From the NCBI RefSeq assembly GCF_002245625.1, contig NZ_NOIG01000005.1:124001-188000 (forward strand): DNA of 64,000 bases, read 5' to 3'. This DNA comes from Acidovorax kalamii (GTDB lineage: Bacteria; Pseudomonadota; Gammaproteobacteria; Burkholderiales; Burkholderiaceae_C). Positions 1 through 8,066 of this stretch are shown here, in pieces. The translations under genes were made by a program, and so were the position numbers. The notes below the pieces were generated by a model. That model saw only the letters and a program-made list of their open reading frames with translations. It made no database searches and was not told the DNA's origin. Each line of letters starts with the position of its first letter. Within the stretch, counting starts at the first letter, position 1.

Positions 1-2
1 TC

Positions 3-3000
3 GAAAAGCAAGCGCAGTTTGTCGAAGGCTCCGAGGGCTACCTGAACATCCAGCGGGAAATTGACGCGCGCAAAGAGCTGCTAGTCCTGATCCGTAGCAA
101 CGAAGCGAACAAGAAGTTCATCAGCGACTGGAAAGACTCCGTCTCTGCGTATGAAGACATCTTCCGTCGCGGCTTTGCCGACATGCTGAACAACGGCAAA
201 GACGGCTGGAAGAGCTTCACTCGCTCGCTGGTGACAACGTTCAAGACCAGCGTAGCTGACCAGATTTACAAGATGTTCGCCCAGCCATTCGTGGTGAACA
301 TCGTCGGGAACCTGCTGGGCCTGGTTGGAGGCGGTGCGGCACAGGCAGTGGCAGGGGCTGCGTCTGGCGGCTCTGCGCTGGGCACCATTGGCAACGCTGC
401 CAGCGGCCTGTCGGCTCTGACCGGAACGTTCGGCATGGGCCTGCGTGCTGGCCTGTCCGGCTTGTTCGGAGAGGCTGGGCTGGCAGGCACGATCAGCGCA
501 GGCACAACCGCTATCGGTGCTGGCAACATCGCTGGCGGCCTTGGCACGCTGGCGGGTCCGCTTGCCTTGGTCGGCGGTGGTTTACTGGTGCTCAATTCCT
601 TGCTCAAGGACACCAAGGGCGAAACCCGCACCGGCGGCCAGTTCGGCGTGTCGTTCGACGGCACTGTGACCAACCAGCGCCGTGGTGAAACCTACACCTA
701 CCAGGGCCAGCAGTTCGACCGCGATTTCTCCAACGGCCAGCGCAACGCGCTGATCGCGGGCCAGGCCTACCGCCTGGAAGGCGACCCGGTGCAGAACGAG
801 CAAGCCATCCGCGATGCGGTGTCGGGCACGGCCAGCGGCATCAATGCTTTCCTGAAGGCGCTGGGCAGCAAGGCCACGCTGACGGGCTTCTCTGCGGGCC
901 TGGAAACCTCCGGCAAGGGCCGGGGCGGTGTGTTCGCGGGCGGCATCTTGTCCGATGGCACGGCCTTTGGCGAGAGCGGCAAGGGCGATAACTACGCGGG
1001 CACGCTGTACGAGAAATTCAGCACCAACAGCCCCGATTTCAAGACCGCGCTGGAGAACTTCACGCTCGATCTGAAGCAGTCCACCATCCAGGCGCTGCAG
1101 TCCGTCACCGACATCCCGGAGACGGTCAAGAAGATGCTCAAGGGCGTGGACGCCGAGGGTCTGGGCGAAGAGGCTGCCAACGCGCTGCTGGAGTCCATCA
1201 ACGCCCAGATCGTGGGGGTGCAGAACCTCACCAGCGCGTTCGAGGCCATGGGCCTGGACAAGCTGGCCGACATGGGCTTCGACGCCGCAGCAGGCCTGGC
1301 TGCAGCATCGGGCGGTTTCGACAAGCTGCAGAGCAACCTCAACACCTACTACGACAACTTCACGACAGAAGATCAGAAGCGGGCCAATCTGCAAAAGCAA
1401 CTGGACAAGCAGTTCGCCGCGCTGGGCATCGATGTGCCCAAGAACCGCGAGGAGTTCAGCCGTCTGGTGGAGAGCACGCTGGAGCAGGCAGAGGTGCAGG
1501 ACAAAACCCGCGCTGCGCTGTCCAAGCAGATCAACGACGCCATCGCGGGCGCTGGCAAAGACGGCTTCACGCTGGCCGACGCCGGTGCGCGCAGCATCGT
1601 GTCGGGCATCAACCCGGCACTGCTTGGCAATGCTGAGGCAGACCCCGCGCTCGCTGGAAAGCTTGATGGGTTCCTGAGTGGTGTCAGCGACTTGGCGGGC
1701 AAGGGTCTCGACCCGGCTGCATTTCAGGAGGGGTTGAGCGGCTTGATTGCCGTGAACTCCGAGGTGCTCGGCATCGGCAAGGATGCGTCGCAAACAGCAG
1801 CAGCCCTCCTGGCTCTCTCGGGCACGTTTGCAGAGCTGAACGAGTCGGCCGACGACGCTGCGGCCCGCATCGCCAAGGAGCAGGCCGACGCCCGCGACAA
1901 GGCCCTGCGCGGCCTGGAGCGTGCCATCGCCAAGGAGAAAGAGGCGCTGCAGACGCAGATCGACGTGGCGCAGGACGTGGCCAGCACCATGGGCGGCCTG
2001 TTCGACCTGCTCAAGTCCAATGTGCGCGAGCTGTATGGCGAAGTGGACTCCACCCGCGCCATGCTGGCCGTGCAGGGCAACGACTTCATCACGCAAGCGC
2101 TGGCAACTGCCCGCACGACCGGCTACCTGCCCGACGAAACCCAACTGGCCGACGCCATCAGCGCGGCGCGCGGTGGGCTGGACTCCAGCGGCTACGCCAG
2201 CCAGTTCGAGATGGATCGCGACCGCCTGGTGCTTGCGGGCAAGCTCTCGGAACTGGAAGGACTGACCGGCAAGCAGCTCACCAGCGCCGAGCGCACGGTA
2301 AAAGAGCTGGAGGCCCAAAGCGAGCAGCTGAATCAGACGCTCGACTACTGGAAAGAGCAGATCGAGATCGCAAGCGGCACGTATGAAGCCACGCTCAGCG
2401 TGGTGGACGCGATCAAGAATCTTGAGGCGTTGATGTTCCCCAAGACGGCTTCCAGTGATAAGGGCAAGGGCTCAGCGGCGGGAAGTGTTGGTGGAATTAC
2501 CTGGGGCGGCAGCTCCAACGTTTCGGACAAGTACTTCACACCCGGCTCTTACACGGGCGGCACCTTCTACCAAGGGGTGAGCCTGGAGCAAGAACAGCGC
2601 CTCGACAAATACGCAGCTGGGTATCACGCCTTTGACGGCACGGGTGACGCAGCGGGCCTGAACAAGTGGATTGCCGACAACAAGCTCACGCCTGAAGACC
2701 TTGCGGGCCTGTCTGGCCTGTACGAATCTGACTGGGAGCGTTGGTACAAGGCCAACAACATTCCGGCTTTCGCCGTGGGCACCAACTACGTGCCGCGCGA
2801 CATGTTGGCCCAGATCCATGAAGGCGAGGCCATCGTTCCCAAGGCCTACAACCCGGCGGCAAATCCTGGCATGAGTGGCAGTGGGCAGACGGAAGCGCTC
2901 TTGACTGCGTTGCTGGAGCAGAACGCGCGGATCGAAACCAGGTTGGCCGCAATTGAGGGTCATGCCCAGGACACCAGCCGCGCTACCAATGGAAACCCGA

Positions 3001-3044
3001 TTTCCCCGGTGCCAGTGGCTCTGGTTGAGGACGAAACCGTATGA
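3..3044 (+). CDS. Phage tail tape measure protein, C-terminal part (cut by window edge)
   Basis: This long structural protein sets siphovirus tail length and sits in the tail lumen until DNA ejection. The frame is open from the first bases of the window, so the true start lies upstream and only about 1,000 C-terminal residues are seen. Visible marks are a lambda-type C-terminal region near the left edge (FRRGFADMLNNGKDGW, then membrane-like Gly/Ala-rich helices), long helical and coiled-coil stretches in the middle, and the common end signature AFAVGTNYVPRDMLAQIHEG, found just before the C-terminus of many tape measure proteins. It overlaps the next gene by 4 bases (ATGA), as expected in a late tail operon. 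The ATG at 183 is internal and not the start. Confidence 0.9.
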   Translation, partial: EKQAQFVEGSEGYLNIQREIDARKELLVLIRSNEANKKFISDWKDSVSAYEDIFRRGFADMLNNGKDGWKSFTRSLVTTFKTSVADQIYKMFAQPFVVNIVGNLLGLVGGGAAQAVAGAASGGSALGTIGNAASGLSALTGTFGMGLRAGLSGLFGEAGLAGTISAGTTAIGAGNIAGGLGTLAGPLALVGGGLLVLNSLLKDTKGETRTGGQFGVSFDGTVTNQRRGETYTYQGQQFDRDFSNGQRNALIAGQAYRLEGDPVQNEQAIRDAVSGTASGINAFLKALGSKATLTGFSAGLETSGKGRGGVFAGGILSDGTAFGESGKGDNYAGTLYEKFSTNSPDFKTALENFTLDLKQSTIQALQSVTDIPETVKKMLKGVDAEGLGEEAANALLESINAQIVGVQNLTSAFEAMGLDKLADMGFDAAAGLAAASGGFDKLQSNLNTYYDNFTTEDQKRANLQKQLDKQFAALGIDVPKNREEFSRLVESTLEQAEVQDKTRAALSKQINDAIAGAGKDGFTLADAGARSIVSGINPALLGNAEADPALAGKLDGFLSGVSDLAGKGLDPAAFQEGLSGLIAVNSEVLGIGKDASQTAAALLALSGTFAELNESADDAAARIAKEQADARDKALRGLERAIAKEKEALQTQIDVAQDVASTMGGLFDLLKSNVRELYGEVDSTRAMLAVQGNDFITQALATARTTGYLPDETQLADAISAARGGLDSSGYASQFEMDRDRLVLAGKLSELEGLTGKQLTSAERTVKELEAQSEQLNQTLDYWKEQIEIASGTYEATLSVVDAIKNLEALMFPKTASSDKGKGSAAGSVGGITWGGSSNVSDKYFTPGSYTGGTFYQGVSLEQEQRLDKYAAGYHAFDGTGDAAGLNKWIADNKLTPEDLAGLSGLYESDWERWYKANNIPAFAVGTNYVPRDMLAQIHEGEAIVPKAYNPAANPGMSGSGQTEALLTALLEQNARIETRLAAIEGHAQDTSRATNGNPISPVPVALVEDETV

Positions 3045-3976
3045 ACATCCTCGTCCCCATCACCATCACCGATGCCATGGTCGGCGCGGGAACCACCATT
3101 GCGGAGCCTGCGGCTGGTGAAACTGCGTGGGTATCAGCAGGCAACTATGTGCTGGGCGACCGTCGCATCCGCGCGACCACGCACCGCGTCTACGAATGCG
3201 TGCAGCCGCACACCGGCCGCACGGCTCTGCCGGAGGTTGATACGGCCTACTGGCTTGACGCTGGCCCAACGCAGCGCTACGCGCCGTTCGACACCTACAC
3301 AAGCACGGCGGCCACAGCTACAGCCAGCATCACCTACGTGCTGAGCCCGGGCTATTTCAACGCCATCAGTTTGTACGGCCTCACCGGCGCGCAAATCGTG
3401 GTGTCGGTGAAGGACGTTCCGGGCGGCACGGAGATATACCGTTACCCGGCTTCCGGTGCCGCCAGCCTTACCGAGCCACCCACCGGCTGGTACGACTACA
3501 TGTTCGGCAAGCGCCGCCCCATCCAGAAACTGGTGCTGAGCAATCTGCCCATCCGTCCAACGGCAGAACTGACCATCACCGTCACTGCGGCCACAGGTGT
3601 CGCTGTTGGCATCGGAATGATCAATGTGGGCGACCTCACTCCGCTCCTTGGAGATGCGGAATGGGGCGGGGTGACTGGCGGCGCATCGGCAGAGCCCACC
3701 AGCTACAGCTATATCAAGACCAACGACGACGGCACCACCACTATCAAACGACGCGGCAAGTCCACAAACCTCCGCGCAACGGTGGTCATTCCGCGCCAGA
3801 AGGCAGACGCCGCACTGGCCACGGTGCAGCAAGTGCTCGATGTGCCCGTGTCGTGGATCGCTACTAATTCCCAGGGGTTCGATGGCCTCAACGTCTTCGG
3901 CATTGGCAGCTGCTCCATGAGCTACGACAGCTTCGGCATCGCCACCCTGCAGGTCAATGTGAAAGGACTCATCTAA
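3041..3976 (+). CDS. Phage tail-associated protein of unknown fold
   Basis: A 311-residue protein coupled to the tape measure gene by an ATGA overlap and to the next gene by TAATG. The N-terminal part (about residues 25-75) has a short carbohydrate-binding-like pattern with YECVQPHTGRT and TAYWLDAGPTQRYAPFD, seen in many prophage baseplate or fibre-associated proteins. The rest is beta-rich. No transmembrane segment or catalytic motif is visible. Its place directly after the tape measure gene suggests a distal tail or tail-tip component. This is inferred from position, and the family is not recognised with certainty. Confidence 0.75.
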   Translation: MNILVPITITDAMVGAGTTIAEPAAGETAWVSAGNYVLGDRRIRATTHRVYECVQPHTGRTALPEVDTAYWLDAGPTQRYAPFDTYTSTAATATASITYVLSPGYFNAISLYGLTGAQIVVSVKDVPGGTEIYRYPASGAASLTEPPTGWYDYMFGKRRPIQKLVLSNLPIRPTAELTITVTAATGVAVGIGMINVGDLTPLLGDAEWGGVTGGASAEPTSYSYIKTNDDGTTTIKRRGKSTNLRATVVIPRQKADAALATVQQVLDVPVSWIATNSQGFDGLNVFGIGSCSMSYDSFGIATLQVNVKGLI

Positions 3977-4650
3977 TGGCAATCGTTGCCCCAACCCCGG
4001 TCGATGCGCTGCCAACGGCGCCAGACCCAAACGACCGCGCGACCTTCGATTCCAGGGCGTATCCGTTCCAGCAGGCACTCAGTGGCGCCTACCGCACGCA
4101 GATGAACGCGCTCGCTGACAACGTCAACAACAATGCGACAGAAACGCAATCGCTGGCAAGCGCTGCGGCATCTGCTGCGGCATCAGCTGCCGACGTGCAG
4201 GCCGTAGTGCTGGGCGCGGCCAACTTCAAGGGCCTCTGGTCTAGCCTCTCGGGCCCCCTGGCAAAGCCCGCAACCGTCAAGGACAACGGGCGGTTCTGGC
4301 TGCTTCTGGATGACCTTGCCGACGTAACAGCAGCCGTCCCTGGCGTGTCTGCGTCGTGGACTGCGCTGGACGCGGGCATTGCCCCCACCCAGTACATCAC
4401 CAGCAACACCACCGTGGTGCCGGGCGTGCGCTACATCATCGGCGCCGCTGGCATCACGCTCAACATGACTGGCGTCAGCTGGGCCAAGGGGGATTACTTC
4501 GGCATCCGCGAGGCCATCGGGGTGGGGACCTACACCATTGACTTCGGTGCAACCAAGGACCGCACGCAGACACGCGGTGTGGTCCTGATCACGGCGGGCT
4601 ATCGCCAGCTTGATCGCACCTTTGAGGACGCAACGCGAGGGCTAATTTAA
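3976..4650 (+). CDS. Phage tail fibre-like protein
   Basis: A 224-residue protein with TAATG junctions on both sides. Residues about 35-75 are very rich in Ala, Asn and Ser (NNNATETQSLASAAASAA), a low-complexity helical stretch typical of tail-fibre shafts or connectors. It is followed by a small domain with FKGLWSSLSGPLAKPATVKD, a pattern common to fibre proteins that form trimers, and then a beta-rich C-terminus. No enzyme motif is seen. Context and composition support a structural fibre or connector role, probably carrying the polyglycine protein encoded next. A more exact assignment is not possible from the sequence alone. Confidence 0.7.
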   Translation: MAIVAPTPVDALPTAPDPNDRATFDSRAYPFQQALSGAYRTQMNALADNVNNNATETQSLASAAASAAASAADVQAVVLGAANFKGLWSSLSGPLAKPATVKDNGRFWLLLDDLADVTAAVPGVSASWTALDAGIAPTQYITSNTTVVPGVRYIIGAAGITLNMTGVSWAKGDYFGIREAIGVGTYTIDFGATKDRTQTRGVVLITAGYRQLDRTFEDATRGLI

Positions 4651-5555
4651 TGACCACACTCAATTCACTTGACCACATCGGCGGTGGGAACTACGAACGC
4701 GTGTACTGTCCCAGTAGCCGCACTGTGCTTGCCCCTTTCACCGGCACGATGCTGGTTCGGGGCATGGGGGCCGCAGGCGGCGGGAGGTCGTCTGCTACAG
4801 GCTCCGGCGCAAATGGCGCCACCGTGGCGTTCAAAGAGGTTCAAGTCACCAAGGGCGATCCGGTGGTAGTGACCGTCCCGGCCCCACCAGCGGCCAATAC
4901 GGACGGCGGAACCCTGACAGTTACTGGCCCCAACGGCCTCAATTTGAGCATCCCAGGCGGTAAAGCAGGGGTCGCCTCGGGCACTCCTGCGGACAACAGC
5001 CCACCTACCGGAGCTGATGAGTATTGGCTCGGCGGGCTAGGTGGTCCGTCTGGCACGGGGCCTGGCGGCGGCGGTAGCGCTCCTCTTCTTAACGGCGTGC
5101 CGAAGGGTAAACAAGGCGGGCAAAGTGGCTTCGCAAACGTCGGAGCTGGTGGGGCAGGTGTGGATGGTGTAGGAGGTGCCCCCGCAAGCTCTAGCCGTAG
5201 TGGCGGTGGCGGCGGGTCTGGGGGGCCTGGCACAGGGACTGAGCCCGGCCCTAACGTTGCGGGCGACTTCGGCGTAACGGCGCCAGCTCTCACGGACGAA
5301 AACCACTGTCGCTTGCTCGTCAACGTATCAGAAGAGGGCGGCGCGACGATTGATGGCGGAACCGGGTTCGACGGCAAGCGAGGGGGCGGTGGTGGCGGCG
5401 GCCTGGGGGGGCCGGGAGGTAAGGGCGGTTTTGGTGGCGGCGGTGGCGGCGGCAGCAACGGCGGGCGCGGTGGGCGCGGCGGTGGCGGCGGTGCGGGCGC
5501 TACCGGCGGGCAGGGTGGTGCAGGTTTCGTTACGCTCGAATTCAAGGGGGATTGA
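4650..5555 (+). CDS. Glycine-rich phage tail fibre / receptor-binding protein
   Basis: A 301-residue protein with extreme glycine content. After an N-terminal segment of ordinary composition (about residues 1-95), the chain passes through repeated Gly-Gly-X and polyglycine tracts, such as KRGGGGGGGLGGPGGKGGFG, and ends in a short beta strand (GFVTLEFKGD). Such C-terminal glycine stacks resemble the polyglycine type II sandwich used by some phage adhesins to present variable receptor-contact loops. That fold is an inference from composition. It lies between the fibre-like gene and a small gene that may encode a fibre chaperone. The long proline-rich frame on the opposite strand is only a shadow of the glycine codons. 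Confidence 0.75.
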   Translation: MTTLNSLDHIGGGNYERVYCPSSRTVLAPFTGTMLVRGMGAAGGGRSSATGSGANGATVAFKEVQVTKGDPVVVTVPAPPAANTDGGTLTVTGPNGLNLSIPGGKAGVASGTPADNSPPTGADEYWLGGLGGPSGTGPGGGGSAPLLNGVPKGKQGGQSGFANVGAGGAGVDGVGGAPASSSRSGGGGGSGGPGTGTEPGPNVAGDFGVTAPALTDENHCRLLVNVSEEGGATIDGGTGFDGKRGGGGGGGLGGPGGKGGFGGGGGGGSNGGRGGRGGGGGAGATGGQGGAGFVTLEFKGD

Positions 5556-5557
5556 TC

Positions 5558-5935
5558 ATGCGTATCGAAATCCTCAACGAACAAGGCGATGTCATCAATA
5601 CGATCCTTGCCGATAAGGACTTTGCCGAAGCCAACTACCCCGGCGCTTGGCAAGTGGCCGCAGACCAGGGCATGCCCCCCGGCCCGACAGTTCCAGACCG
5701 GGTAACGCGTCGGCAAGCCCTCCAGGCCTTGCTGTTGGCTGGGGTGCTTGACAATGTGCAACCCGCCATCGACGCAATCCCAGACCCGATCCAGAGGCGC
5801 ATGGCGCAGATCGAGTGGGATGAGTCACAGGTGTTCGAGCGCCGCCGCCCGCTGTTGGTGACTCTCGGCGCCGCTCTGGGCCTTGACTCTGCAGGTCTGG
5901 ATCAGTTGTTCATCCAGGCCGGGGCCTTGCCTTGA
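5558..5935 (+). CDS. Small phage protein, possible tail-fibre assembly factor
   Basis: A 125-residue protein. The start is placed at ATG 5558, which follows a strong AAGGGGGA ribosome site at good spacing. An in-frame TTG six bases earlier is less likely. The N-terminus (MRIEILNEQGDVINTILADK) has a beta-hairpin appearance and is followed by a helical C-terminal half with VTRRQALQALLLAGVLD. Genes of this size directly after a fibre gene often encode chaperones or assembly factors. No diagnostic motif of a known family is seen, so the role rests on position. It ends in TGATG overlap with the next gene. Confidence 0.65.
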   Translation: MRIEILNEQGDVINTILADKDFAEANYPGAWQVAADQGMPPGPTVPDRVTRRQALQALLLAGVLDNVQPAIDAIPDPIQRRMAQIEWDESQVFERRRPLLVTLGAALGLDSAGLDQLFIQAGALP

Positions 5936-6402
5936 TGCGCGCTGCCTTCTACAAGGCCACACGCCCCGGTGTGCAAGGCCTCTACAGCCATGCCGTGCAG
6001 TGGGTGGACCGTGGCCCCTACAGCCACTGCGAGCTGGTGTTTTCCGATGGCGTGAGCGCCAGCGCCAGCTGGGTCGATGGCGGTGTGCGCTTCAAGCGCA
6101 TCGCCTACGACCCGGACCACTGGGACTTCATTGAACTGCCCGACCACCTGGAGGCCGCTGCACGCGCCTGGTTTGAGGCGCACGAGGGCGAGCCCTACGA
6201 CCTGCCCGGCAACCTGCGCTTCGTGTGCTGGCTGGTGCGCGAGGCGCCCGAGGGCTGGTTCTGCAGCGAGGCCGAGGGCGCAGCGCTCGGCATCCTGGAG
6301 CCCTGGCGATTGGGCCCCAATGGGCTGGCGGCGCTGCTGCTCAGCATGTACCCACAGCAACCCGCTTCGGCGGGTTTTTTTACGCCTGAAGGAAACCCAT
6401 GA
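5935..6402 (+). CDS. Permuted NlpC/P60-like (YiiX/YebB-type) cysteine hydrolase, phage-encoded
   Basis: A 155-residue protein that starts at ATG 5935, overlapping the previous stop. Two spaced motifs suggest the circularly permuted papain-like fold: an early His motif (GPYSHCELVF, near residue 31) and a late Cys motif (WFCSEAEGAALG, near residue 110). In permuted NlpC/P60 proteins the catalytic His precedes a Cys in a CSE context. A role in cutting peptidoglycan peptides or amide bonds at the tail tip is plausible but inferred. The last 15 codons are odd: they span a perfect intrinsic-terminator hairpin (6359-6381), so the C-terminus PQQPASAGFF is encoded by a terminator. It overlaps the next gene by ATGA. 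Confidence 0.6.
   Translation: MRAAFYKATRPGVQGLYSHAVQWVDRGPYSHCELVFSDGVSASASWVDGGVRFKRIAYDPDHWDFIELPDHLEAAARAWFEAHEGEPYDLPGNLRFVCWLVREAPEGWFCSEAEGAALGILEPWRLGPNGLAALLLSMYPQQPASAGFFTPEGNP
6359..6381 (+). terminator. Intrinsic terminator hairpin inside a reading frame
   Basis: The stem AACCCGC/GCGGGTT is perfect, closes on a UUCG tetraloop, and runs into a T tract. It lies within the 3' end of the hydrolase gene, between the tail/fibre block and the lysis block. Translating ribosomes would be expected to melt it, so it could act as a translation-dependent polarity point. Confidence 0.7.
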
Positions 6403-7076
6403 ACTACATCAAGCACCTGCGGGCGGCCGGTGTGCCAGATCACTACCACCCGGCCGCCATCGCCGCGCTGGAGGGCGCACGCGACCGCGCACGGGGCCTC
6501 ACCTGGGCAAAGTGGCGCGTGCGCCTATTCAAGGCGGGCAAGATCGCCCGGCTGCTGCCCTGGGCGGCCGAGCGCCTGGTGGACGTGCGCCCCGACCTGG
6601 CCGACTGGGACATAGCGCCCATGGTCAACATCACCGCGCACGGCGACAACGTGCCATGGGTGGAGACACCCGAGGGCGGGCGCCCCGCGCCGGGCCAGTG
6701 GCTGGACCCTGTAGACGCGCAGGCTGTGGCGGCCAACTACTGGCTGCCAGGCACACACCCTCGATCCACCGAGAGCCGCAAGGCATGGTATAGGCGCAAC
6801 GCCGGGGAGTACCGCGCCTGGAGCCTCGGCGTCCCGGTTGACCTGTCTACTGGCGTGCAGGTGTGGCGCGGCAACGGTTCCACCGTGTACCGCTGCGGCG
6901 ACGCATGGCAGGTCATCGCGCAGGACAAGTTCCTACTCATCCCTGTTGTGGTCCGTGTCGGCTATGAAATCAGCAACCTCTGGCGCGAGTCGGACGGTGC
7001 GCAACTGTGGCTCCCGATTCCAGGCGCAGACCTGCGGGCGCCGGTGACTTGGTCTGTTTTGCCTGGGAGGGCCTGA
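6399..7076 (+). CDS. Hypothetical phage protein, 225 residues
   Basis: The start ATG overlaps the previous stop (ATGA) and lies 18 bases after the hairpin at 6359-6381, with GAAGGAAA upstream as ribosome site. The protein has a basic, Trp-rich N-terminal half (ARGLTWAKWRVRLFKAGK) and a beta-rich C-terminal half (VQVWRGNGSTVYRCGDAWQV). No signal peptide, membrane segment or enzyme motif is seen. It could be a virion-associated or late accessory protein sitting between the fibre and lysis modules. I do not recognise the family. It ends in TGATG overlap with the holin-like gene. Confidence 0.6.
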   Translation: MNYIKHLRAAGVPDHYHPAAIAALEGARDRARGLTWAKWRVRLFKAGKIARLLPWAAERLVDVRPDLADWDIAPMVNITAHGDNVPWVETPEGGRPAPGQWLDPVDAQAVAANYWLPGTHPRSTESRKAWYRRNAGEYRAWSLGVPVDLSTGVQVWRGNGSTVYRCGDAWQVIAQDKFLLIPVVVRVGYEISNLWRESDGAQLWLPIPGADLRAPVTWSVLPGRA

Positions 7077-7396
7077 TGAACGATGAGAACCTGCAACAGA
7101 TCCACAACGAACTGGCCGAAGGAGACAAGCGCATGGACTCCCTCACAGACGAAGTAACCGCCATCAAATTGGAGCAGGCCCAGTTTCGAGTGGAGCTGGC
7201 CGAGAACACCAACGCCACAAAGCGCATTGAGGCCAACACGGCTGAAATGCTGGATGTGTTCGAGAGCTGGAAGGGCGCCATGAAGGTGCTCACATGGATC
7301 GGCAAGGCGGCCAAGCCCCTCGGCTACCTCGTTGGCCTTGGGGCGTCCATGGCCGCATTCTGGGCAGCCCTCAAGGGCGGCGTGAGTCCTAAATGA
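7076..7396 (+). CDS. Holin-like small membrane protein
   Basis: A 106-residue protein. The start is placed at ATG 7076 because it overlaps the previous stop, although the frame is open further upstream. Residues about 1-65 are charged and helical (NELAEGDKRMDSLTDEV, then a second amphipathic stretch), probably coiled coil. One hydrophobic segment near residues 80-100 (LGYLVGLGASMAAFWAAL) ends with a short basic tail. This layout resembles XhlA-type or other single-span holins. Its place directly before the endolysin gene, with a 4-base overlap, supports a role in releasing or activating the endolysin. The assignment is by architecture and position, not by a recognised family motif. Confidence 0.6.
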   Translation: MNDENLQQIHNELAEGDKRMDSLTDEVTAIKLEQAQFRVELAENTNATKRIEANTAEMLDVFESWKGAMKVLTWIGKAAKPLGYLVGLGASMAAFWAALKGGVSPK

Positions 7397-7863
7397 CCCC
7401 GCGCCAAAGGCTGGCCACCAAAATCGGCGCCGGGGCTTTGGCCCTGGCCGTGCCGCTGATTGCGCACTTTGAGGGCACGGTGTTCCGCACCTACCGCGAT
7501 CCCATAGGCATCCTCACCAGCTGCACGGGGCACACGGGCCCCGAGTTGATGATGGGGCAGACGTGGACCCAGGAACAGTGCGACCAGCAGCTGTACGGCG
7601 ACCTGATGAAGCACGCCCCAGCCCTGGATTGCGTGCAGCGCCCCATGACAAACGGCCAGCGTGCCGCCTTCCTGTCGTTCGCCTTCAATGTGGGCAACGG
7701 CAATTTCTGCAAGTCCACGCTTGTGCGCAAGGCAAACGCCGGGGACATGCCCGGGGCCTGTGCCGAGTTGTCGCGCTGGACCCTGGCTGGCGGCAAGGAA
7801 TTGCCCGGCCTGGTGCGGCGCCGCGCCGCTGAGCGTGCAATGTGCGAAGGGAAAACACCATGA
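7393..7863 (+). CDS. Phage endolysin, GH24 lysozyme with signal-arrest-release N-terminus
   Basis: A 156-residue muramidase that cleaves the glycan strand of peptidoglycan. The triad matches the T4-lysozyme spacing exactly: Glu27, Asp36 and Thr42, in the pattern HFEGTVFRTYRDPIG then LTSCTGHTG. The N-terminus has a weakly hydrophobic Ala/Gly-rich helix (about residues 11-26) preceded by basic residues. This is typical of signal-arrest-release endolysins, which are exported by Sec and held inactive at the membrane until depolarisation. The middle RAAFLSFAFNVGNG and the end RRRAAERAMC fit the RrrD-like family. It overlaps the holin-like gene upstream by 4 bases and the lipoprotein gene downstream by 4. 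Confidence 0.92.
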   Translation: MTPRQRLATKIGAGALALAVPLIAHFEGTVFRTYRDPIGILTSCTGHTGPELMMGQTWTQEQCDQQLYGDLMKHAPALDCVQRPMTNGQRAAFLSFAFNVGNGNFCKSTLVRKANAGDMPGACAELSRWTLAGGKELPGLVRRRAAERAMCEGKTP

Positions 7864-8066
7864 ACCGCTTCACCCTGATCCTGGCCGCCGTAATCCTTGC
7901 TGGCTGCGCCACCACCAAAGGCTTGGAAGTTTCCCCAGAGGACGCCGCTGAATGTGCCGCTGTCGGGTGTACGCCGTGGAGTGAACGGCAGCTTGAGCAG
8001 ATGGCGCGGCACTTCTTTGGGCTGGGCGTGAAGGCTGGCATCCAGCGCGAGAAGGGGGCGATCTGA
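7860..8066 (+). CDS. Small phage lipoprotein in the lysis cassette
   Basis: A 68-residue protein that starts at ATG 7860, overlapping the endolysin stop. It has a clean lipoprotein signal (MNRFTLILAAVILAGC) with the lipobox Cys at residue 16, so it should be anchored in a membrane. The mature part is short and carries two more cysteines (ECAAVGC). It is not the Rz1 partner, since a better o-spanin lies in the next gene. It may be an accessory of lysis or of superinfection exclusion. Only lipidation and position are supported, and the function is unknown. It overlaps the i-spanin gene by one base (TGATG). Confidence 0.75.
   Translation: MNRFTLILAAVILAGCATTKGLEVSPEDAAECAAVGCTPWSERQLEQMARHFFGLGVKAGIQREKGAI

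Noticed and set aside
5040-5520. Possible tandem repeat or CRISPR array in the GC-rich stretch
   Set aside because: The repeats are irregular polyglycine codons, without constant spacers, inside a gene.
4841-5761. Proline-rich reverse frame opposite the polyglycine fibre
   Set aside because: Pro codons are simply the complement of Gly codons. No start signal.
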